Source: Saprospiraceae bacterium (GTDB taxonomy: Bacteria; Bacteroidota; Bacteroidia; Chitinophagales; Saprospiraceae). Taken from it: a stretch of DNA of 64,000 nucleotides. The notes under the pieces were generated by a model. That model had not been told where the DNA came from and ran no database searches. It saw nothing but the letters and a program-made list of their open reading frames with translations. The DNA lies in the NCBI GenBank assembly GCA_013360405.1, contig JABWBR010000005.1, positions 32,569 through 96,568 on the forward strand. The letters run 5' to 3'. Positions 49,751 through 57,709 of this stretch are shown in pieces (the stretch's first letter is position 1; each line of letters opens with the position of its first letter). Position numbers and translations under genes: made by a program.

Positions 49751-50641
49751 ATGCAAAGAATAGCTGTTATCTTTTCGTTGATATGCGTTTGTGTTTCGTT
49801 ACAGGCACAAACCCCACGGTCAAATGTATTTCTGTTTGATGTCAGAAAAGCGTCCGACACGTTATACAAACTGACTAAACCGCGCTTCCTGACTGCTTTC
49901 AACGCCAGAGGTTATAACAACCAACCCGCTTTTTTCTCAAATAACGAGCTATATCTCACCGTGCAGATGTACGGCGATGACCAAACCGATCTTTATCTGT
50001 TCGATTTAGATAAAAAAACAAAAACGAAAGTGACCGAAACGCCCGACGGCGAGTTTTCTGCAGCCAGGGTGCCCGATTATTATTCGTTTTCTGCAATCCG
50101 CCAGGAGATTAACGGCCGAGATACCCTGCTTCGCCTTTGGCAATTCCCTATTGATCGCCTCACCAACGGCAAACCCGTGTTTAAATATCTTAAGGATATA
50201 GGATATTATCACTGGCTTGACGCCCAGCGCGTGGTTGTTTTTGGTTTGGACAAAGGCAATTATCTGGCTATCTGCGATACCCGCACCGACGATGTGTCGC
50301 CTTTTGCTACCAATGTTGGGCGTTGTTTTATGCGTATGCCCAATGGCAACCTCGCCTATGTGCAGAAATCAACATCGGGAGACTGGCTGCTGATGGAAAA
50401 ATTCCTAAGCAGATCGGGCGGCGAGTCTAAGAAAATTATCAATACCCTGACGGGCTGTGAGGATTTCGCCGTATTACCCGACGGCTCTTTTTTGATGGGA
50501 CGCGGTTCTAAATTGTACAAATACGACCGTTATTCCGACCAGGATTGGGAAGAAATAGCGGATTTGAGATATTACGGCATCAAAAATATCACGCGCCTGG
50601 CAGTCAGCACTGACTTTAAGCTGGCTTTGGTATCTGATTGA
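49751..50641 (+). CDS. Secreted TolB-like beta-propeller protein of unknown function
   Basis: 296 residues. The signal peptide ends CVSLQAQ. The body has repeated WD40/TolB-like blades: FLFDVRKASDTLYKLT, LYLFDLDKKTKTKVTETPDGEFSAARVPD, DKGNYLAICDTRTDDVSPF, FAVLPDGSFLMGRGSKLYKYDR. It is expected in the periplasm or on the outer surface. There is no enzymatic motif. It is monocistronic between DUF3810 and pntA. Other possibilities are a WD40-like PD40 domain protein or a sensor lid; I cannot distinguish these. Confidence 0.7.
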   Translation: MQRIAVIFSLICVCVSLQAQTPRSNVFLFDVRKASDTLYKLTKPRFLTAFNARGYNNQPAFFSNNELYLTVQMYGDDQTDLYLFDLDKKTKTKVTETPDGEFSAARVPDYYSFSAIRQEINGRDTLLRLWQFPIDRLTNGKPVFKYLKDIGYYHWLDAQRVVVFGLDKGNYLAICDTRTDDVSPFATNVGRCFMRMPNGNLAYVQKSTSGDWLLMEKFLSRSGGESKKIINTLTGCEDFAVLPDGSFLMGRGSKLYKYDRYSDQDWEEIADLRYYGIKNITRLAVSTDFKLALVSD

Positions 50642-50687
50642 TTGTCTACACGAACTGTTTTTACAGCATTTAACCGATTTACATATC

Positions 50688-51770
50688 ATGGTTCATATTG
50701 GTGTTGTTAAAGAAAAAAATGACAATAGGGTGGCTATGACCCCCGAAATAGGCGCTAAACTATCACAACTGGGAGCTACCTTACTGGTAGAACGGGGCGC
50801 AGGCGCCGATGCAAGTTACGGCGACGAGGATTATACCGATAATTGCCAATTGCTAAGCAGAACGGAGGTGCTCACCAAATCAGACATTTTGGTTAGTATC
50901 CAACCCCTTCCTGAAGAAGACCTCAAGCAACTTAGACCCGATACCATCGTGGTCTCCCTATTCCAACCCTATCTTGACGACACCGTCAAGCCCCGCTTGC
51001 AGGGCATGCAATTGCGGGCGATAAGCATGGATATGGTGCCCCGCACAACCCTGGCTCAATCGATGGACGTGTTATCGTCTATGGCGGCCATTGCGGGCTA
51101 CAAGGCCGTACTGGAAGCTGCCCGATTGCTCCCCCGTTATTTCCCGATGATGATCACTGCCGCCGGCAGTATCAAGCCCGCCAAGGTATTGGTATTAGGC
51201 GCGGGTGTTGCCGGGCTTCAGGCTATTGCTACCGCCCGCCGCCTGGGCGCCCAGGTAGAAGCTTTTGACACCCGCCAGGCTGCAAAGGAAGAAGTAGAAA
51301 GCCTTGGCGCTCGTTTTGTAGAGGTGCCCGGCGCCAAAGACGATACCGGCGCCGGCGGTTATGCCGTGGCACAATCAGAAGAGTTTCTGAGTCGCCAGCG
51401 CGCCGAGGTACAAACCCGGGCTAGCAAAGCCGACGTGGTGATTACAACCGCACAGGTTAGAGGCGCTAAGGCCCCGGTATTGCTCACCAAAGACACCGTA
51501 GAAAAAATGAAGCGGGGGGCGGTGGTTGTCGACCTGGCTGCTTCTCAGGGCGGCAATTGCGAGGTAACCCAAAATGGGAAAACTATCGTTCATCACGGCG
51601 TAATCATTCTGGGGGATTCCAACCTGGCTGCCACTGCACCCCAGGATGCAAGCTTCCTGTTTAGTAATAATGTGCTCAATTTGCTCAAGCTCATTGTGGT
51701 GAAAGGAGAAATCCAACTCGATCTCAATAACGAGATCATTAAAAGTGCTTTTTTCACAGCCACCACATAA
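50688..51770 (+). CDS. pntA: NAD(P) transhydrogenase subunit alpha, part 1 (soluble NAD-binding)
   Basis: 360 residues, domain I only. AlaDH/PNT N-terminus (IGVVKEKNDNRVAMTPEIGAKL), the NAD site VLGAGVAGLQAIATARRLGA near 165, the conserved ETAYAEG-like region AGGYAVAQSEEFL, and VVITTAQVRGAKAPVLLT. Proton-translocating transhydrogenase couples hydride transfer from NADH to NADP+ to the proton gradient. This is the split form: a separate short membrane subunit and pntB follow, with short gaps (19 and 7 nt). Confidence 0.94.
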   Translation: MVHIGVVKEKNDNRVAMTPEIGAKLSQLGATLLVERGAGADASYGDEDYTDNCQLLSRTEVLTKSDILVSIQPLPEEDLKQLRPDTIVVSLFQPYLDDTVKPRLQGMQLRAISMDMVPRTTLAQSMDVLSSMAAIAGYKAVLEAARLLPRYFPMMITAAGSIKPAKVLVLGAGVAGLQAIATARRLGAQVEAFDTRQAAKEEVESLGARFVEVPGAKDDTGAGGYAVAQSEEFLSRQRAEVQTRASKADVVITTAQVRGAKAPVLLTKDTVEKMKRGAVVVDLAASQGGNCEVTQNGKTIVHHGVIILGDSNLAATAPQDASFLFSNNVLNLLKLIVVKGEIQLDLNNEIIKSAFFTATT

Positions 51771-51789
51771 ACTTAGCCTGCTATACTAT

Positions 51790-52107
51790 ATGGAAACGAT
51801 CTACCAATTTTTTAATGGCAATCTGCTCCTCATTTACCTCTTGATTTTTACTATCATACTTGGTTTTGAGGTTATTTCTAAAGTGCCTACGGTGCTGCAC
51901 ACCCCACTGATGTCGGGGGCTAATGCTATCAGCGGCGTTGTTATTATTGGCGCCATAATATTGATACGCCAAACTGAACCCGGCGACTACGTTGGCCTTG
52001 TCCTGGGGTTGATCGGAGTGATTTTGGGGATGATTAATGCACTGGGCGGCTTTGCCGTGACCAACCGCATGCTGGAAATGTTTAAACGTAAAAAAACGAC
52101 TAAGTAA
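51790..52107 (+). CDS. pntA2: NAD(P) transhydrogenase subunit alpha, part 2 (membrane)
   Basis: 105 residues from ATG 51790 (METIYQFFNGN); the frame extends upstream into the previous gene's end but without family sequence. Three to four membrane helices with FLGFEVISKVPTVLHTPLMSGANAISGVVIIGA-type landmarks (VPTVLHTPLMSG, ANAISG), and the conserved GFAVTNRMLEMFK end. It forms the proton channel with PntB. Length fits the split transhydrogenase. Confidence 0.94.
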   Translation: METIYQFFNGNLLLIYLLIFTIILGFEVISKVPTVLHTPLMSGANAISGVVIIGAIILIRQTEPGDYVGLVLGLIGVILGMINALGGFAVTNRMLEMFKRKKTTK

Positions 52108-52114
52108 TCACGAC

Positions 52115-53521
52115 ATGGCAATCAATTTTTACATCGAATTAGCATATATGTTGGGCGCGGTAGGATTTGTATGGGGACTGCGCCTGCTGAGTTCACCTGA
52201 TTCTGCGCGAAAGGGTAACCTGATCGCGGGGGTGGGGATGGGATTGGCTATCATTGCTGCTATGACAATGCCTATTCCCGGCGCTGCCAACAATTATATC
52301 TGGATTCTTAGCGGATTAGCTATTGGAGGCGTGATCGGAACGGTTACTTCTCATAAGGTGAAAATGACCGCCATGCCCCAGCTTGTGTCCGTCTTTAACG
52401 GCTTTGGGGGCGCTTGTGCTGTGTTGTTGGCTATTGTAGAAGGAGAGAGAGGCCTCGACACAGGTCTGCCGATTGCCGGCGGACAATGGTCGATTACGCT
52501 GGCTACCCTGCTGATTGGAGGCGTAACTTTCACGGGTAGTATGCTGGCTTATCTAAAATTGGATGGCAGGCTGGGCGATAATAAATTGCTGCTGCCCCGG
52601 CATCAGTTGGTCAATCAGCTATTTTTACTGGCGGCCGTGGTATGGGGTACGATGCTGTTTTTTAAAAATGAAACAACCTCCATGACGGAGGTGTATGCCT
52701 TTACGCTTCTTTGTCTAGTCTATGGCGCCTCGTTTGTAGTCCCCATCGGAGGTGCAGATATGCCGGTAGTTATTTCACTGTTGAACTCTTTTTCGGGTAT
52801 TTCGGCGGCTACAGCCGGTATTATATACCACAACCAGTTTATGCTTGTAGGCGGTATCCTGGTGGGCGCCTCGGGCACGATTCTTACGGTGATGATGTGT
52901 AAGGCGATGAATCGCTCGCTCTTTAACGTATTGATAGGCGGCTTTGGGGGAAGCTCCGCGGCCGCCGGCGGTAAAGCAGGCGGCGACCAGACCGTTAAAG
53001 AGGTTAGCCTTAACGATGCCGCCATTCTGCTGAATTACTCCAAATCGGTCATTTTTGTGCCGGGATACGGCTTGGCAGTGGCGCAGGCCCAAAAGGTGTG
53101 CAAAGAAATAGACGACCTGCTCAGTGAAAACGGCGTTGACGTAAAATACGCCATTCACCCGGTTGCAGGCCGCATGCCGGGGCACATGAATGTGTTGCTG
53201 GCAGAAGCTGATGTTCCTTATCCTAAACTTCTCGATTTGGATGATTCCAATAATGCGCTTTCCCAAGCTGATGTGGCCGTAATTGTGGGCGCTAATGACG
53301 TGGTAAATCCAGCGGCTGAGAACGACCCCTCCAGCCCAATATACGGTATGCCCGTGTTGCAGGTCTGGAACGCCAAACACGTGATCGTACTCAAACGCAG
53401 TATGAACGCCGGCTATGCGGGCATTGAAAACCCCTTGTTTTTTCACGCGAAAAACCGCATGTTATTCGGCGATGCAAAAAACACACTCTCAAAATTAGTG
53501 GTAGAGCTAAAGGGCTTATAA
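52115..53521 (+). CDS. pntB: NAD(P) transhydrogenase subunit beta
   Basis: 468 residues. Eight or nine membrane helices fill the first ~275 residues (from AYMLGAVGFVWGLRLLS), followed by the soluble NADP(H) domain III with GYGLAVAQAQKVCKEIDDLL, IHPVAGRMPGHMNVLLAEA, DVAVIVGANDVVNPAAENDPSSPIYGMPVL (landmarks GANDVVNPAA and YGMPVL) and LKRSMNAGYAGIENPLF. It ends 5 nt before the stop of the convergent DUF4348-like gene, with no room for a separate terminator. Confidence 0.95.
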   Translation: MAINFYIELAYMLGAVGFVWGLRLLSSPDSARKGNLIAGVGMGLAIIAAMTMPIPGAANNYIWILSGLAIGGVIGTVTSHKVKMTAMPQLVSVFNGFGGACAVLLAIVEGERGLDTGLPIAGGQWSITLATLLIGGVTFTGSMLAYLKLDGRLGDNKLLLPRHQLVNQLFLLAAVVWGTMLFFKNETTSMTEVYAFTLLCLVYGASFVVPIGGADMPVVISLLNSFSGISAATAGIIYHNQFMLVGGILVGASGTILTVMMCKAMNRSLFNVLIGGFGGSSAAAGGKAGGDQTVKEVSLNDAAILLNYSKSVIFVPGYGLAVAQAQKVCKEIDDLLSENGVDVKYAIHPVAGRMPGHMNVLLAEADVPYPKLLDLDDSNNALSQADVAVIVGANDVVNPAAENDPSSPIYGMPVLQVWNAKHVIVLKRSMNAGYAGIENPLFFHAKNRMLFGDAKNTLSKLVVELKGL

Positions 53522-53526
53522 ACCAG

Positions 53527-54000
53527 CTATTCTTCCTGAAAGCCGCCTTCAATATCCAAGCCTTCGCTGGATTTTTCGTTAGCGGCAGGTTTGGGTTGCA
53601 TTCGGTTTAATCCCGCGTAATAAATAAGGTTCCACTCATTTTCGAGTTTGGCAAATCGCCTGATCATGCCGTATTCTCCTGTTCTGTGCACTATTTTTTC
53701 CACCATTAGATTGTCGCCAAAGGGAATAAATTCGAGTATAAACCCGCTGTTCTGAGGGTCGAAACGCCTGTGCATAACCCAATTGTCGCGCTCCCAGCGG
53801 AATGTATTACTACTGATGGTGACACTATCGGCGTTGTCGGGCAATCCCTCCAGTGGAAATACGATATGCTCCATTTGAAACAGGCTATCACTCATGAAGC
53901 GCTGGTAAAATGCATCAAATTCGCGCAGTTCTTGTTGGCTTTCGTTGCGACACGCGCCAAATAAGGCAATAAAGGCCACTGCTATACTTATTCTGATCAT
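53527..54000 (-). CDS. DUF4348-like lipoprotein
   Basis: 157 residues from ATG 54000. The signal has a lipobox FGACRNES (Cys near 16). The pattern FDAFYQRFMSDSLFQMEHIVFPLEGLPD, with landmarks FMSDSLFQ and FPLEGLPD, recalls the DUF4348 family, which I know only by that pattern; function unknown. The first base of its ATG is the last base of the hemD stop (TGATG), so the two are translationally coupled. A link to tetrapyrrole synthesis is not supported beyond that. Confidence 0.6.
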   Translation of the reverse strand: MIRISIAVAFIALFGACRNESQQELREFDAFYQRFMSDSLFQMEHIVFPLEGLPDNADSVTISSNTFRWERDNWVMHRRFDPQNSGFILEFIPFGDNLMVEKIVHRTGEYGMIRRFAKLENEWNLIYYAGLNRMQPKPAANEKSSEGLDIEGGFQEE

Positions 54001-54692
54001 CAATTAGGATTTTTATCGTCTTCTAATTCGAGAATGGTCTTAGCCAATACTAGCTCTGAAGGAAATGCTGCTGTGATAACTTCACTAATGCCGGCATCAC
54101 TGAGCGCTTTTGCTGTCGTGCTGCCAATGGCTATATAACGCTGAAAGGGCTGTGGCGTTACATTTTTTAGATACGAAATCGCATTGATGGGACTAGTTAG
54201 CACCGCATAATCAGTAAGTGGAATATTCACGGATGTAACGGGGGTATTTTCATACACGATTAAGTCTAAATATTTTATCTGCGGGGATTGATAGGGGAGA
54301 AGTGCGTGGCGAGAATTCGAGGCTCGTGCAAATATTACGGTTTTCCCCTCAGCAAGCTTCAAAAATACAGGCGCAGTGCTCGCCGCATCGCCCGTTCCTG
54401 TAAACGCAACTGAATATCCAGCCTCCCGAATAGCGTCCGCAGTGGCTTCTCCATATGCGGCCAGGTTCATTGACCCGACTTTAGCCTGGTCAGCAGGCTG
54501 AAGCTGTGAGAAAAAAAATGCGACGCCATTTTTGCTATAAAAAAATAACCAGTCTGCTGCCGGAACGGCAGGGTAGGTTACGGGCGTCAATTGAACAAGA
54601 GTGACGCCCGTAACTTTCATTCCTTTTTGCGTAAGCAGCAAATAAAAAGGACTTTCTGATGTGAGAGCCCGGCTGATAAAAACAGTTTTCAA
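54000..54692 (-). CDS. hemD: Uroporphyrinogen-III synthase
   Basis: 230 residues with a TTG start at 54692 (MKTVFISRAL by translation of TTG). HemD closes the linear hydroxymethylbilane into uroporphyrinogen III with inversion of ring D. The family is poorly conserved; supporting features are FISRAL at the start, the DWLFFYSKNGVAFFF segment (family: ...F.S.NAV..F), a middle VIFARASNSRHALLP and the late FQRYIAIGSTTAKAL (family IG..TA..L). It lies directly before the DUF4348-like gene and 2 nt after the NYN-CSD stop, apart from other hem genes. Confidence 0.82.
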   Translation of the reverse strand: MKTVFISRALTSESPFYLLLTQKGMKVTGVTLVQLTPVTYPAVPAADWLFFYSKNGVAFFFSQLQPADQAKVGSMNLAAYGEATADAIREAGYSVAFTGTGDAASTAPVFLKLAEGKTVIFARASNSRHALLPYQSPQIKYLDLIVYENTPVTSVNIPLTDYAVLTSPINAISYLKNVTPQPFQRYIAIGSTTAKALSDAGISEVITAAFPSELVLAKTILELEDDKNPN

Positions 54693-54694
54693 CT

Positions 54695-55624
54695 CTACAA
54701 GTACTCTTCTTCGTCTACAGGCACGTCATCGGAGGGCTCCAATACTTTTACATTAGTAGCAATATTTTGCCCCTCGTCATTTTTACCAACAACAAAAGAG
54801 ACCCTGTCGCCTTCTTTTAAGTCGTTGAAATCACTGTCTACTACGCTTGAATAGTGAAAGAAGAGGTTGTTGTTCGGGTATTTGATGAAGCCGAATCCAT
54901 TTTTCAGGCTTAACACCTCGCTGATCTTGGTGTCTTCGTCAATTTCCTCTACAATAATGGGCTGTTTGCGGCTTTCTGTCTGTACGAAAATATTGTTGAT
55001 AAGCGGATCGTTGCGCTTTAGCCTGTTGTCAATAATTTCGTGCATGGCTACGGGATAACTGACTTCTTCCAGGAGATCCTGTGAGGTACGCGTTATCATT
55101 CGCTTGCCGGCTTCGGTGGTGTATTCGAAATCCCAGCTCAATACCATTACACGCGTGCCGATGGTATTGAGTTTGCGCACCAGCGGTACATAGTCGCCAT
55201 CAGAAGCTATCAGGACGATCACGTCAAATCGCTTGTAGAATGCCTGTTCGTAGGCTTCTAAAGCCAGCCATACATCAATCCCTTTTTCTTCGCGCCTCCC
55301 GAAAATACTTTTTACCGGAAGATAGTGCGTAGTGACGCCTACTGACATCAGGATGTCGTCAAACACGCGATCCCAATACAAGGTATCGCCCCGTTGAGCC
55401 GCCTCTTGTGCATTTAGCCTGCCCCTGAAATAATGCGCATCTACAATTTGACACAACCTCACGTCAGTGCGCTCTTCTTCGGCAATCTGGTTGCGAATAA
55501 ATTCGTGAAGACCGGAAATACTTACGCGCTTTTTTCGAGGGTGATCGTAGTTGTAGAAATTGCTTACGTGTAGGAAATAATTGCCGTCGTAAAAGACGCC
55601 GATACGAACCATTTTGTCTTGCAT
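54695..55624 (-). CDS. NYN-domain nuclease-like protein fused to a cold-shock domain
   Basis: 309 residues from ATG 55624 (ATG 55612 possible; the longer frame to 55690 lacks family sequence). The NYN/PIN-like domain fills ~1-190 with the acidic residues of YDGNYFL and ASDGDYVPLVRKLN, as expected for a metal-dependent RNase. The C-terminal ~70 residues are a cold-shock domain with RNP1-like NGFGFIKY and RNP2-like LFFHYSSV. The combination suggests an RNA-targeting nuclease with its own RNA-binding module. A promoter-like box about 190 nt upstream would give a long 5' leader with a hairpin. The order NYN, hemD, DUF4348 is one minus-strand operon. Confidence 0.88.
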   Translation of the reverse strand: MQDKMVRIGVFYDGNYFLHVSNFYNYDHPRKKRVSISGLHEFIRNQIAEEERTDVRLCQIVDAHYFRGRLNAQEAAQRGDTLYWDRVFDDILMSVGVTTHYLPVKSIFGRREEKGIDVWLALEAYEQAFYKRFDVIVLIASDGDYVPLVRKLNTIGTRVMVLSWDFEYTTEAGKRMITRTSQDLLEEVSYPVAMHEIIDNRLKRNDPLINNIFVQTESRKQPIIVEEIDEDTKISEVLSLKNGFGFIKYPNNNLFFHYSSVVDSDFNDLKEGDRVSFVVGKNDEGQNIATNVKVLEPSDDVPVDEEEYL

Positions 55625-55779
55625 AATTAGTAGTTTCTTTCTTGTATTAAATAAATTGGCATTGCGCTTTCTCTTTACTTGGGGGAGCACTAAAGCTGTT
55701 GGATTCCAGGGAGATAATTTGCTTATAATGAGGGTTTTATGGGAGGTATACGCTAAATACCAGGTTAGTTGGAGCTATG

Positions 55780-55814
55780 CTCCCGAATACCGGCCATCGG
55801 CTGATATTCGGGAG
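55780..55814 (-). promoter_or_regulatory. 10-bp hairpin in the long leader of the NYN-CSD gene
   Basis: CTCCCGAATA (55780-55789) and TATTCGGGAG (55805-55814) are a perfect 10-bp inverted repeat with a 15-nt loop. It lies between the L-domain gene's stop and the NYN-CSD gene, right after a -7 box on the minus strand, so it would form at the 5' end of the NYN leader. It may instead be the terminator of the L-domain gene. Confidence 0.5.
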
Positions 55815-55816
55815 GA

Positions 55817-55824
55817 CAAATATA
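55817..55824 (-). promoter_or_regulatory. -7 promoter box (TATATTTG) of the NYN-CSD operon
   Basis: TATATTTG on the minus strand matches TAnnTTTG. It sits ~190 nt upstream of the NYN-CSD ATG, within the 214-nt spacer that holds no gene. It predicts an unusually long leader compared with the 4-20 nt seen for other genes here. Confidence 0.45.
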
Positions 55825-55838
55825 ATGCCTTTATATGA

Positions 55839-57557
55839 TTAATTGGGATTTGAAATGCTTAGTTTTGTGTTAAAAGATATATTGTTTAATGTAATGCGTA
55901 CGAGGTAAAAACCGGCTGCCAGGCCGCTGCAATCCAGTTCAATCATCTGCCTGCCTGCTGTAATGTATTGTTGATCTTGCCGTTGCACAACTCCATTAGC
56001 AGCAATGATTTCAATATTAACAATATCATCGGAGGGAGAGTTGATATAACATGCCGTAGTTGAATGGGCAGGGTTGGGGAAAAATTCTTCCACCTGCACT
56101 TGTGCTACAGGAAGTTGCACGGCTATCCAGTTGGAATAAGTACCCGTGCCGTCAAAATCAAGCTGATAGAGCCGGTAAAAGTAGTTGATACCTTTTTCTA
56201 CCTCTGTATCTGTATAGGAATAATATTGAGATGATGTGCTAGTGCCCAGGCCCTCAGCCCAATGGATGGTTTTGTAGTCACGGCCGTTTTCACTGCGTTG
56301 TATTTCAAACCCGGAATTGTTTGATTCGGTAAGCGTCAGCCAGGATAACACGATTCGGTCGTCCTGTGCTTCTCCGCGAAAGTAGGCAAGTTCTATGGGC
56401 AATACCAGACAAACAGCCTCTAGGGTAGGTGCGTCGGGACAACCCGCGTTGCCCGAAACGATTAATGCGCCTACTACGCCCATATTATTAATGGCGGTAC
56501 AACTACCTGTGCAATCCAGCAGGTTGGGATTACCGGTGATTTCTAGTCCGCCAGAGATATCAGTGATGTTGGTAATGCCGTCTATATTGAAAATCAGGTT
56601 GTTGTTTCTGATAACCAGGTTGCCGTTCACCGCTGTAATGCCGCTCAGAAAATCGATGTTAATCATCGCGTCATTGTTGATGATCTGTAAGTCTCCGTTG
56701 AGGGGGCCCGTCAGACCGCTCAGATCAATGGCATTGTTGGCCAAATTGAGATTGTTTAGAAATGTAAGTCCACCTCCCAGCGAGGTGAGTGCGCCTAGTG
56801 CGGTAGCGTCAAGTAAGGCATTGTTGTTTCTGATAGTCAAACCTCCCCCTATGGTGGTCAGGCCGGCCAGTGCGTCCAGGTTGTCAAGTGTCGCGAGTTG
56901 TTGAATGAGTACGCTACCGCCCACGCTGGTTATGTTATCCAGACCTGTTAAATCAGTGATCAGCGGTAAAAATCGAATATTTAGCGCCCCGGTTAATTGA
57001 GTGATTCCGAACAACCCGAGGATATCGCTGAGTAATGGATTATCAGCAATGGTCACGGCGCCAATCAGCCCATTTAAACTCAGCAAGCCGTCGATGTTTT
57101 GAAGGATATCGTTTCTTTGAATAGAAAGATTTCCATCAAAATTGCTCAGATTGATCAGGCCGTTTACATCGATCAACAGCGGATTGTCTACAATGGTAAG
57201 GTTTCCTCCTACCGCAATGATGGAGAGAAAATCGTCAAGATGCAACAAAAATGGATTGGCTTCGAAGAGGAGGTTGCCGCCAATGGTTTGCAGCATGTTT
57301 AATCCGTCAAAATCGGTGAGCAGGGCGTTGTCCCTGATGATTAAACTACCCCCCACGTGCGTAAGACCGGCAAGTCCATCCAGATTCAGGATGGGATCAA
57401 TGGCAGCACTCTCGATTATCAGGTTTCCGGTTGTCGATGTGCAGGCAAAAGCGTCCACTTGTGTTTGCGTAGTAAGGGTAAAACTACCCACACAGCCCTG
57501 GCTGTAAAGCCCCGCACTCCATACAAGCGCAGCGAATAACGTGTAGATTTTCTTCAT
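55839..57557 (-). CDS. Secreted receptor-L-domain/LRR-like repeat protein with T9SS sorting domain
   Basis: 572 residues from ATG 57557 (MKKIYTLFAALVWSAGLYSQ signal). Residues ~30-380 consist of about 13 repeats of ~23 residues with the pattern GLxxLtxVGGxLxIxxNxxLxxxdG, as in receptor L domains and leucine-rich surface proteins. An FN3-like domain follows (LPIELAYFRGEAQDDRIVLSWLT ...), then a T9SS type A C-terminus (FFPNPAHSTT ... GFYLVRI). It is expected on the cell surface, probably in adhesion or ligand binding; no enzymatic sites. It is a lone gene, divergent from gyrA. Confidence 0.87.
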   Translation of the reverse strand: MKKIYTLFAALVWSAGLYSQGCVGSFTLTTQTQVDAFACTSTTGNLIIESAAIDPILNLDGLAGLTHVGGSLIIRDNALLTDFDGLNMLQTIGGNLLFEANPFLLHLDDFLSIIAVGGNLTIVDNPLLIDVNGLINLSNFDGNLSIQRNDILQNIDGLLSLNGLIGAVTIADNPLLSDILGLFGITQLTGALNIRFLPLITDLTGLDNITSVGGSVLIQQLATLDNLDALAGLTTIGGGLTIRNNNALLDATALGALTSLGGGLTFLNNLNLANNAIDLSGLTGPLNGDLQIINNDAMINIDFLSGITAVNGNLVIRNNNLIFNIDGITNITDISGGLEITGNPNLLDCTGSCTAINNMGVVGALIVSGNAGCPDAPTLEAVCLVLPIELAYFRGEAQDDRIVLSWLTLTESNNSGFEIQRSENGRDYKTIHWAEGLGTSTSSQYYSYTDTEVEKGINYFYRLYQLDFDGTGTYSNWIAVQLPVAQVQVEEFFPNPAHSTTACYINSPSDDIVNIEIIAANGVVQRQDQQYITAGRQMIELDCSGLAAGFYLVRITLNNISFNTKLSISNPN

Positions 57558-57665
57558 AGTTGCTTTGTTAAGTGTTTCGCATGTAAAAGTACTAAAACTA
57601 TATGCGTATATCAAATCATTGAATGAAAATGACTGATGTTATTAGTCAATACCAGTAGTTTTCCG

Positions 57666-57673
57666 TATCTTTG
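57666..57673 (+). promoter_or_regulatory. -7 promoter box (TATCTTTG) of gyrA
   Basis: Exact TAnnTTTG match, 36 nt before the gyrA ATG at 57710. It is a normal-leader promoter, unlike the short-gap boxes elsewhere. No clear -33 TTG at 19 nt. Confidence 0.6.
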
Positions 57674-57709
57674 GCCGTCTTTTTGAGAGACTAAACACGA
57701 CGATTATAC

